Assembly: GCA_037903355.1 (NCBI GenBank)
Contig: JBAJFE010000011.1
Location: 815,001 to 879,000 of the forward strand
DNA: 64,000 nt
Origin: Trichuris trichiura
Lineage: Eukaryota > Nematoda > Enoplea > Trichinellida > Trichuridae
Direction: 5' to 3'
Below the pieces are notes generated by a model. It did no database searches and was not told the DNA's origin. It worked only from the letters and a program-made list of their open reading frames with translations. Positions within the stretch are counted from its first letter, which is position 1. Every line of letters starts with the position of its first letter. Shown piece by piece: positions 49,639 to 64,000 of the stretch. Made by a program: the position numbers and the translations under genes.

Positions 49639-51400
49639 ATGAAGACTGCTCTCTGCGTGGATGAATGTCACAGGGGCAGTTGGCTGAGAACACTGATTGT
49701 TATTCTCTCTTTTATATATAGCGTTATCGCTTGCAAAAAACTTAGCAATACGAAAGCTCATGATCCCTAAGATAATAGCGGAGAAGATTCCATCATTAGT
49801 CGAAGAAATTCTTTATACCCTGAAATCCGGGAGCTCGAAGTTGCATTCAATAACGAAAACTGGGAAGCGGAAATCAAAATGCCACTCCATTCCAATTACT
49901 GGCCCATTCGCAAACTATGCAATGGCAATAAAAATGACAGCTTTTCAAAAGGTAAACCTTTTAGCTATTTAGTACGCTGAGAAATCTATGATTTCAAGTG
50001 ACTAAGATTCTTCAAAAAGCTTTCTGGCTCAAAATGAATCATGTCGCATCTATTTCCTCTTTCCCATTTCGATTATCCCCAACTGCACTATTTCTAAGCA
50101 CATAAAAACCTACCTGACAAAAAAAGGAGTGACATCTTCTAACCCGAAACGTTTCAGTTGAAAATTGCTATCTGCCCAAAGAAGATGGCGAGAAATGGTT
50201 GCCATGCCACGTTGGTTTTTCAATTCCGAGACGGAAAATTGTGAAATATTTTTCTACCGAGGGCAAGGGGGAAATGGAAACAATTTCCTTACATATGAAG
50301 TGTGCGATCTTATTTGCCAAGGTAAACCGAGCTATCTTATCGACAATTTTACCTGCTCAGAACGTTCAAAAGCTTTGCAGCTAATCCGTGCAAACAACCT
50401 AAAGACTCTGGCATTGGAAAACTTCAAGTTATCCGTTTCTATTTTAACCTGTACTTACGCCTCTGCGAGAGTTTCACGTGGACCGGTGCTGGTGGCAAAC
50501 GAAACATTTTCCAACAATACACGAATGCCGACAGCGATGCGCAGGTTGGTACCAAATTGGATAAAGCATTAGACCAGAAATATATGCACAGAAATCCCCA
50601 ATCCCTGCAACTACGGTGTTCCGTTGATGACGGACAAAGACGAGCCGGTATCCTGTGGACATAGCGATTGGCAACACTTACAATGTCCGGGTTAACCATT
50701 TTTGCCAAATCGGTGCATCCGAAATGACCACCCTCTGCTGTCCCAAAAAAGGCTAGTAGAAAAATGACTTCTCCCAGCTAATATTCTCGTTCTCTTTCTC
50801 TCTCAAAGGTGAAATAAATCGCTGTCACCAGGTCCAGGTCACTGGAATAGGCAATGAACTATCACTGCGATGGTACTTCGACCAAACTGATCAAACATGT
50901 CGATTCTTCTTCTACCGCGGTTTAAAAGGAAATGAAAACAACTTTTTCAGCAAGGAGGAAGAGCACCACTGTTTCGGTAGCCATTCTCTTTTTCAAAAAA
51001 GTTTCAACGCAAATTGTTTCAACTTCAGGTGATCCATGCACCAATAATTCTCATAACACAATGAAGGAAAGTAGAATTAAATGTACGTCAGACAGGGACT
51101 GTCCAAGCCAGTTCTACTGTCACATCCGAGGATCCCCAAGGATCCCCAAGCAGCACCGTTTGTTGTACCGCCGATGGTACTTAAAGGGAAAGATTCAGCG
51201 TAGTTTTGTTAATTCAATCACGTATACAGTTGGTGGCAAGTGTCTTCTACCAGTAGCTGAAGGCTATGGAGATGAACAGTTAACTCGCTGGTACTACGAT
51301 CCTTATGTGCAATTGTGTCGACTATTCCTTCATCGAGGAAGGAGAGGAAACCATCGGAATAACTTTCTCAATCCATTGGGCTGCGAAACAATCTACTCTG
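49639..51400 (+). pseudogene. Broken multi-Kunitz / lustrin-type Cys-rich gene
   Basis: Reading splice sites gives a chain of single-domain exons, all joined in phase 1: 49,772-49,951; 50,158-50,321 (Kunitz); 50,381-50,544 (Kunitz); 50,592-50,751 (lustrin-type Cys-rich); 50,809-50,976 (Kunitz); 51,029-51,176 (lustrin-type); 51,230-51,400 (Kunitz). Kunitz signatures: RWFFNSETENC...GNGNNF, IRFYFN...GAGGKRN, RWYFDQTDQTC...GNENNF and RWYYDPYVQLC...GNHRNNF. Lustrin signatures: NPCNYGVP...ASEMTTLCC and CTSDRDCPSQFYCHI...TVCC. None of the four Kunitz domains keeps the fourth Cys (now Q, A, L or R), and at least three also lack the second. The frame is broken in exon 2 (near 50,205), exon 3 (near 50,519), exon 4 (near 50,695) and exon 6, where GGATCCCCAA is duplicated at 51,129-51,148. 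An ATG at 49,639 opens a hydrophobic leader (TLIVILSFIYSVIAC) that hits a stop, so the 5' end is unclear. Proteins of this type are secreted matrix or protease-inhibitor-like. This copy probably cannot be made. Confidence 0.75.
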
Positions 51401-52035
51401 GTAAACAAAAGTAATGCCATTCGTTTAGAAAAGGTTCACATTTACTCTGCTGACCGCAAGCTTTACCGGTGGAAGATGTGCAGGTACTCTGCGCTAATTA
51501 AGCATAACAAAAACAAAGTAGGAATAAACTTTAAATATTGTCACTTTTTTCTACTCCTTCATTTCTCCTAAAGAATTGTCAGCGCAGCTGTAAAGCGCTC
51601 TTAGTGCTGGCGGCTAAATCAGTAAAGTTCCGAAAACTCCGTTGACGGAAAGAAGTCGTAAGGAAATTTGCTGACCCATTACGAAACGGTCAATTTAGAA
51701 ATTGATGACAGAACTGCATTACATCAAGGAGGGGGCCGTAAGAGCTAAAATTGTCCCGCATTCAGTTGAGAAAAGTGAAACTTAGAGATGTAATTAAAGC
51801 GTGTTTCTAGGATGCTACTTGTAGTTGTTATAGAAACAATGACTTTTCCTGCTGCGAAAAGAAAAGTACAACAAAGGGAACTTTAGTGTAAAGATCAAAA
51901 CTCTGTGCAGTTTCCTGCGAATAATAGTACATTTTCACGTCTGACTTACGTTCGAATGGTTCCTAAGAGAAACGATGACATTTCAGTAGATTTTTTAAAT
52001 GTTCATTTTCTATTCTTATTCGTAAAAGGCTTTTT
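51401..52035. other. Flank of the Kunitz pseudogene, nothing recognised
   Basis: No further Kunitz or Cys-rich exon could be found downstream of 51,400. Open frames are short. Confidence 0.45.
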
Positions 52036-52039
52036 AGAT

Positions 52040-52230
52040 GTTCCTTAAAACTTCTTTATACGGATTTTACCCCGTTCTTCATCAAGTAACGTTTGTTGTT
52101 ATAAACGTTTCAAGCGGACCCGTCTTCAGTGTTAGGAGTGCCCACCGCCGGACTGCTCTTCATAGTTGCAAGTTCCTCCATCCGACCAACTTCGACCGGG
52201 ACCGCAGCTGTCAGCTCTATGTTCATTTTC
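52040..52230. mobile_element. Degraded single-arm copy of the foldback/PLE family
   Basis: The order of motifs is that of a foldback arm: TACGGATTTTACCCCGTT (about 52,058), AACGTTTCAAGCGGACCCG, CGTCTTCAG (52,122) and then TTAGGAGTGCCCACCGCCGG. The stretch from the core onward matches 11,830-11,945. No inverted partner or target duplication is visible, so this is a solo or truncated arm. Confidence 0.55.
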
Positions 52231-53145
52231 GTGGTGGAGATTCTTTTCGAGATACTTTTATTTGTTACCAAGAACGAAACGGAATGCATCGGCCCAAACG
52301 TATTTGAAAGGTTTCCTCATCTAATCCCGAATATGTTAAGTCACCTTTCTACCTTCTACTTCCTCTTTACAGTATTCTGACTTACAAGTTCCGCTTACTG
52401 GTCAGCGACTCCAGTTTTGAAAATGGAGAGCGTACCTAATTTTCTACGCCATTATAGTAATTTTTTCCCGCTGACTAGTTTTAGAGGTTAATACGACTTT
52501 GATTATCCTAGCCGAAAAGGCAAAAACGTGTTAGGGATTCCAGCAGGTTTCAATCATGAATGTCTCTTTCCACTTATTCTAACGACAGTTCGAAAGTTTA
52601 CACAAAAAAATAAAAATAGTATAAAAACTAACATACTAAGCTACTATTCTTTTATGAGCGAATCAAAGGGCACAACAAGAGAGAATGAAGCACCTAATGC
52701 ACAAAAGAAAAGGCACGGCAAAAATGTTGCAGTGAGCAGTAATTACATTGCACTAAACTTAACATGAAGCGCCAATTATCAAAAATTTGCATCAACAAAG
52801 CAAAATTTACGCTACAACGCTTAATCAAACAGAATACTTAAATGAATTTTCAGATACGACGCAGCAAATAAGTTGGAGGAACGAGCTGTAGACTTCTTCT
52901 GAATAGATACTTTTGAAAAACGATTCGACATATTCTGTAATTTGGTCGCGGCCGCATCTTGGACATTTCTTTCATCGAAAAGTTCGCAATTACAAAAGGA
53001 CCAGTCGAGAACAAGACGGTAACAATTAGGCTGACAGAGTTAACTTTTTGGATAAGACACGATCAAAATTTCCCGTCATCTTTTGTAACAAAAGCTAAAC
53101 AACCAATGAATTTCTACTTTCATAGCAAACTTTCCGTACAGTCAG
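52231..53145. other. Gene-poor stretch, nothing recognised
   Basis: Short open frames (up to 83 codons) without motifs. No repeat. Confidence 0.45.
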
Positions 53146-53149
53146 ACCT

Positions 53150-53215
53150 ATTGATAAGTAAGTCTTTATTGCGGACGTTTCAGACCCACTCTTGACCGTC
53201 TTCAGCAGTTAAGAA
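53150..53215. mobile_element. Fragment with the foldback-family core
   Basis: Contains GTCTTTATTGCGGACG (as in the arm of element A) and then GACCGTCTTCAGCAGTTAAG, the minus-strand form of the CTGAAGACGGTC core. Too short and isolated for boundaries. Confidence 0.35.
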
Positions 53216-53219
53216 TTAG

Positions 53220-55180
53220 TGGAAAAATTAACCAGTAAAGATTGGGCAAATGACCCGTGACCCAACGTGGATTAATCATAGTTGCTCCACATCCCTCCAA
53301 CCAGTTTTGCAGGAGCATAGACTAATTAACATCGACAAAACATGGACCAAACGCCGTCAATTCAAGGAACCTCGGATCGTCTACTTAGTGTCAGGTTACA
53401 CATCAATACGCACGGTATTTTTTACGTAATTGCAAGAACTGCTTTCTCTGAGTTTCAATTTCATGCTTAAGAGTTAATATTTAGCTTCACAGTAAACGAC
53501 TAACAGAAATTAGCCTTCGCGCTTAACGCAGTAAGACATTTTATATTTAAAGCAGCTACAGAATTAAGCAAGTAATCAACCGGTATCTATCAGTATGTGC
53601 TATTAAATGTGACTTTATTATGAAAACAAATTAGTCTGACAATCAAATTTTAGACTACCTGCGCCACCGTTAGATCAGCTGAGAAACGATAATGGTATTT
53701 TTCCTGTAATATGTCTTTGCAAGCTTGCATACGATAATTTAACCCTAATATAAATGGAAAAAAATGTAACAATTACAAATTCATTTCCAATTATTTCGAA
53801 CCAAATCCTGCATTAATACTGTGACCCAAAATATTGAGCACTCGTACCTGATCACGGAACAACGTCACCCTACAATCATCACTATGTGGAGCTTCTCTCT
53901 TAGGCAACGTGACTTTGCTCACAGAAATGGATTATTCATGATGATTATTAGGAACACAAGGTCCTACCACGGGTGCAAAAAGTTTTAATTCGCTTGCTTC
54001 GCATACAATTCAATTAATTCAAATCTTTTTTCAACAATCAATTTTCAACAGACTATTGAATTTCAAACAAACAAGAGTTTTCTAACATCTTTCTGCAAGC
54101 AACCTACCGTAGTCACAGCACTATCTGAAAGGTGCACTAGGTTCCTTTCTGGAAAAATACTGGCCAGCGTGTTTAACCTTACTAAGATGCCCGCCGGTCA
54201 GCCTATACTAGCCTCACTTAAGCCAAAACCGAAACAGAAACCTGAAGTTTACGTTTTGGTCAGAACAAAATCGCGGAAACGGACAGCAAGACGGATCTGT
54301 GTTTTCGGCTAATGGAAAACCATTTGCAGGAAAACAGTTAAAGTCCAGGTACGGTTTCCCTTCGTTTAGAAAAAACAAAGATGCAACAATATCATAACCA
54401 AAATTTGGCTTAGCAGCTTAATAAACGCCTTACTAGCACTGAAAAACAAGCAAAACGGTCTCGCAACTTCGAAGAGTAAATGGGCAGTTATTACGAACGT
54501 AAATTACACTACTGCGTGCAAAAATGGTCAGCGTGAATTCTTCAACGCATGCCATCAATGCGATCGCTAAATTTATAAAACATACGAATTAACAGGTTGA
54601 GCCCTCTTTAGACAGATAGGAACTTATGGGAACAGGGACGACTTCAACGAACTTCTCTAGATAACGGATTGTCTAAGTATCTGATTATTTCAATCACACG
54701 TCGTTATTCGCAACAATCAATTCCCAACCTGACGATTCTCCCAATGTACAAATATTGTTTTTGGTATTGAACAAACTGAGAAGAATCAGAAATAAGGTAG
54801 AAGTCTAAGCATTGCAGTATTTTTTCAAAATTTCACCGAATTTAAGGGGATGATAGGTAAAAACAAGGATAGATTCTCCCTCATCAAACTGCACGAATTG
54901 TATACAATGCTGAATGTTCTTCTTCCGTTTCGTATATTGAAGGAACGGCTAATAGATTAACTAACAAATTTGGGGAACATAGGAACTGCTTATCACTTTA
55001 CAACAACGCTAAGGAACTGTTGCCAGGTATTACCACTGAACGCTGCTGCCGCTTGCAGTGTCTCAATCTAGTCCCTGCGATGGATCAAGCATCAGAATCT
55101 TCAGCTGCAGCAGAACATGCATCCTATCCTAAAATCTTAAATCTTAAATTTGCAAGAGCAATATTAGGATCTTGCGTGAT
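53220..55180. other. Gene-poor stretch, nothing recognised
   Basis: Nearly 2 kb of AT-rich unique sequence. No open frame, repeat or splice chain that can be supported. Confidence 0.5.
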
Positions 55181-55181
55181 A

Positions 55182-55416
55182 GTGGCCCGCCGAAAGTTGA
55201 GGCGGCAACTTCAAGGAGGTCAATGCGCGACGCTGCAGCGTAGTGAAGTGTGATTGACCCGGTTATTAACGGTTACTGACCCGTGGAATAACTGCCGAAG
55301 AATTCCGTTATGTTTAGGCTTAGGCTTAGGCTAAGGGCAGGACAAGATGGCCGACATTGCTGTCTTAGTTCTACTTGACCTCCCTGAAGTTAACGCCTCA
55401 ATTTCCGTTGGGCCAC
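55182..55416. mobile_element. 235-bp TIR element (MITE) containing (TTAGGC)3
   Basis: The first ~42 bp (GTGGCCCGCCGAAAGTTGAG...GGAGGTCAA) and the last ~42 bp are inverted copies with roughly 80% identity. The right end read on the minus strand starts GTGGCCCAACGGAAATTGAG. The centre holds two TGACCCG strings around 55,256 and 55,278 and the telomere-like run at 55,314-55,331. No target-site duplication could be fixed and no transposase frame is present. The superfamily is not determined. Confidence 0.65.
55314..55331. repeat. Interstitial telomere-like run (TTAGGC)3
   Basis: Three perfect TTAGGC hexamers followed by a variant, taaggg. TTAGGC is the telomere repeat of many nematodes. Here it lies inside a short TIR element, not at a chromosome end. 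Confidence 0.7.
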
Positions 55417-56380
55417 CATTACACAAAATCCCAATATTATTTTAGCAAGATAAAAGAAACATTCTATAGCCAACGTAAGTCATCTTTCAATGGAGACAAG
55501 AAGGTTAGTGAGGTGTCATCGTGCTTCACGCATTACTGTTCCTTTTGCTAATGTTTTTCCCGTCTGTGAAAGCTATTTTCCGTTCGATCCCATTTCCTCT
55601 GTTTTTTCGCTAGACGACCTGCTGACTGGATCTGTTTACCCACTACACATTAGAACTTCGCTTTTGTTCTCGCTGGTTCGTTTCTTCTTTCTTTTGCTTT
55701 TTCTTCTTCTTTTCTTGCTGCTAGTCGTAAGCATCGTTCCATCAAGTAACAAAGGAAGATTAGCTATTTAACAAAAATAAATGCCTATCCGAAGGAAAAA
55801 GAGCCAAATCGATTACAAGAAAAGAAAGAACAAGAAATAAAAGCTCACAGAATAAAGAACAACCTGCAAAAGTACATGGAGAAGAAGGAATATGAATCCA
55901 AAATATACAGAAGAAAGATTTGAGAATAGAATACACTTGCTGCTATGGCAAAGACAGTTATGGATAGACGTTTTTTTCTAAAAGCGCTTTAAACTAAAAA
56001 CCTTAAACTCCATCTCCTCACAACTCATTACGTCACTGAAGCAGCGCTACCGACGCATTTTGGACACTGAGTAACTTCAAAATCGTGTCAACTTGTAAAG
56101 AAAAATTAAAACCAGCAATGCCTACTTAATCCTTTACCTGCTCGCGCATGCTTTCAGGAAAAATAAGTTCCTAAGCTAAACATAAAATGAGATTAAGAAT
56201 AAAAAGCAATAATACTAACACAAATGAGCTCTTATAATAATCATCTTTGCAATGCTGAGGGCGAAATTTAGCAAGCCATGTACAGCCATGATATCAACGT
56301 CATTAAATCTGAATATCTGTACTCGCGTAAACCCGTTTCATCATTTTTCCAATAATTCAAAAAAATGTTTATGATTAATA
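55417..56380. other. Gene-poor stretch, nothing recognised
   Basis: Includes a pyrimidine-rich run at about 55,665-55,725. The 93-codon frame over it is Leu/Phe-rich for compositional reasons. No gene recognised. Confidence 0.45.
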
Positions 56381-56396
56381 CATTATTCTGACATTG

Positions 56397-56676
56397 AAAA
56401 TATAGCTTTTTGGTACGGGACTGCATGTTTTCATGATTAACTGTTTCTTCTTACGGAATGCATATCCCGTTTTAAGTACAAAAACTTTTTAATGTACGTA
56501 GCTTTCGGGCCGCGCCTGACCCGTCTTGAGTAGTATTAAAATAAAAATTAAAATGGTAGATTTTGATTTTTGTTTTAATACCGCTAAAAACGAGTCACGC
56601 GCGGCCCAAAAGCTACGGATTTTTAAAAGTTTTTGTACTCAAAACAAGACACGCATTCCGTAAGAAGAAACAATTA
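56397..56676. mobile_element. Foldback element G
   Basis: Arms at about 56,433-56,545 and 56,570-56,676 are inverted copies around a short AT-rich centre. Flanks attattctgacattg (56,382-56,396) and attattctcacactg (56,677-56,691) match at 13 of 15 positions and are read as an aged target duplication. The left-only tail ttgaaaatat...GGTACGGGACTGCATG is collinear with that of element A. Each arm has TACGGAATGC...CCCGTT and GTAGCTTTCGGGCCGCGC. The hammerhead-like core is mutated in both arms (CTCAAGA and CTAAAAA in place of CTGAAGA). Confidence 0.7.
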
Positions 56677-56691
56677 ATTATTCTCACACTG

Positions 56692-58714
56692 CCAAAAGTA
56701 AAACGTCCACTCACCTTGAATTTGCTTTTGTTAGTACTTTGCGTCACTTTTCCATCGGAATACCAACTCCATTTTTCGGCAAAGAACTTTCGCACGCTCA
56801 CTCGGCATTTTTCGCTTAGATCACAATGGATATCATTAACGGGCTGAAGATGACGGCTAAAAACGTGTGAAAGAAAATGAAATGCGACTGAATAACACCA
56901 GCAAAGCGTACGAGAACGTCGAGCGTGCTACTACGCGCAAATGCAGGCTTATTCTCTGCTACTAAGGCAACATAGGTATTACGAAGGGTATGGATATTCA
57001 TTCTTCATAGCATGGGAAAAAGCTGAGCATCTTTCAAATGCCAAAATTAGTAAGGCACAAAATACGTCGCTTATTGAACTGCAATCCCCGACCGACGTAA
57101 CGGTGATCGCCTGCTTTCACTGAACTTTTTTCTAGAAAACATTTTTCTTGCCGCTTTTTATATGCGTAATGCACACCAGTTCGCTTTATTAACCATACAA
57201 GAGCGGTTGCAAGTTTGAAAGGATATTTTCGGCTATACAACGCGCAAAACCGCAGAGAAAAAGGGCTACAAGATTTAAAAAATTGAAAACGCAAGCACCA
57301 TTACTAGGAAATTCGGATGCATGCGCACTTTTCCAAATTCAAATTTACTTTTTCAAATAAAAACGTCATCTTTACGAACATAAATGTTGAACACAAATTA
57401 AGCGACACTTTGAGGCCCGCAAGCGAAAATGGCGTTTCCCCGCAGAATATTAAATGATTCATTTGATGCACAATTTAATCCGATCAAGTTGGTGTTTTAA
57501 GTAACGCCTTAAAACGCCATTAAGAACCTTATATCCATAATCAGTTTTCCTGCATGAAATTCTACAGGCACCAAACCTACTCTATCTGGCATGTTACGTA
57601 CAGAATGTATAGCAGAAAACGTTCTGCAATATAGTGTTAAAGTGTTGGGCACAAATAACACTCACAACAAGTAATATACAGCTCCTTTCTTAGAACAAAT
57701 GAGCATAACTATTAAAAAAATGTGGTTTCACTATATAAAGCTGTGAGAAGCAAAAAAGGGCTCACCCCGTAATGCTCAAGCAGTTGGTAATTAAGAGTTC
57801 AGTAATAACTTAATCAATAGCCCAAGAAGAAGTATCGTTCCAAGAATTCCATGCCTGAACTTTTCGCCGAGCGATACTTTTTAGCAGAGCTTTCACGTAA
57901 ACCACTTCGAAAATTAAAAAGTCAAAAACAATTTGCTTCGACATTTTACTGCATACCTCAAAGCATTGGAGCATTTGCAATCCCTCCAGTTGTTCGCTCT
58001 CAAACCAGCATATGAACCATAGGTGTGAAAGATGATCAAGTAATATGCACCATTTCTGCTTTTTTTCAAGGAACTGTACCATAATTGGATTCTACATTTT
58101 GCAGGAAAATTAAATCTCTGCATGTGTGCTTAAATTTTGCACCGTTGGATTGACTACTGATCTTTTTCGTTCAGTTCCCGGCCATTTTACTGTAACTTGG
58201 GAAATGCAGGTTCCTTTCTGACTACCACGCCAGGCAGTTTGTCCTATAGTAATTTAGGCTTAAACTTTAGCGTTGGGCTCATATTTTCACTTAGACTTAG
58301 ATGAGGGCAAAATAGAATTATCGACAAGCTTGCATTCTGACTAGTGGGGTCACTTGATAAACAAGGTCCCAAAACTCACCTATCCAAGCAAAAGTAGGCC
58401 TCGACTTCCACACTGGTCTTACTGGCGCTGACCGCAAATGGAGGGACGAAAAGCAGCAGCTTAGAGCTGCACCTTGGAAAGCATAGAAATTTCAAAGAAA
58501 TTCAAATACAGCATAGTCAAGCATAGGGAACCACTGCCGGTATTTTGTAGCGCAAAAGAACAAAGAAATATTTGCAATATTTTATACCGTAACATACAGA
58601 ACTGCAAAAGCATTGATGCTCAATTGGTGGGCAAAATTGTTAATCGATGAGGCAAATTTCAAAACAAAAAACAATTTGCAACGATTAGTGACGGAATAAA
58701 TAAAGAGAGCACAG
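56692..58714. other. Gene-poor flank downstream of RPB1
   Basis: About 2 kb between element G and the stop codon of RPB1. Short open frames on both strands show no motif. It should contain the 3' untranslated region of RPB1 at its right end, but no poly(A) signal could be assigned with confidence. Confidence 0.45.

Positions 58715-64000
<5,286 letters not shown>

Overview
The window is eukaryotic and most likely from a nematode. Three things point that way: (i) a spliced, metazoan-type RNA polymerase II largest subunit gene whose introns are nearly all 47-64 bp; (ii) a multi-domain Kunitz / cysteine-rich (lustrin-type) gene whose every visible domain sits on its own exon between phase-1 introns, a nematode-like architecture; (iii) a short interstitial run of TTAGGC, the usual nematode telomere unit. 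The species is not identifiable from this window. No tRNA, rRNA, CRISPR array or bacterial-type operon was seen.

Layout. 1-13.8 kb: a GC-rich 40-bp tandem repeat at the left edge, then AT-rich DNA with transposon remains: a hAT-like MITE (5.37-5.87 kb), two foldback elements (6.95-7.49 and 8.39-8.77 kb) and two dead Penelope-like element (PLE) copies placed head to head (8.78-10.36 minus; 10.43-10.80 plus). 13.85-17.6 kb: a ~215-bp satellite interrupted by a pogo-like MITE, then a CCACG-type minisatellite. 19.4-20.4 kb: an old ~0.7 kb direct duplication. 20.6-38.0 kb: a large higher-order tandem array with ~2.65-2.87 kb units that alternate in two types, giving a ~5.52 kb dimer period once three foldback insertions are subtracted. 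39.0-40.2 kb: a 265-bp satellite. 43.1-46.3 kb: further tandem repeats, including an array with CATG about every 10 bp. 49.6-51.4 kb: a broken Kunitz/lustrin gene. 51.4-58.7 kb: gene-poor DNA with degraded mobile elements, a 235-bp MITE containing (TTAGGC)3 and another foldback element. 58.7 kb to the right edge: the 3' two-thirds of the RPB1 gene on the minus strand, running off the window.

The most interesting pattern is a family of small foldback elements. Six members carry target-site duplications of 13-15 bp and a one-sided tail ending in an ACGGG...TTCAT motif. The arms carry a TACGG...CCCGTT motif. In four of them (one badly decayed) the inner end of the arms carries a hammerhead-ribozyme-like core (CTGANGA, stem, GAAA). 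The same core lies in the 3' flank of the PLE relics in this window, so these look like non-autonomous derivatives of a PLE. The only gene that looks intact is RPB1. It has two oddities: a Leu in place of the nearly universal Gln before the trigger loop, and a long C-terminal domain with only one perfect YSPTSPS heptad.
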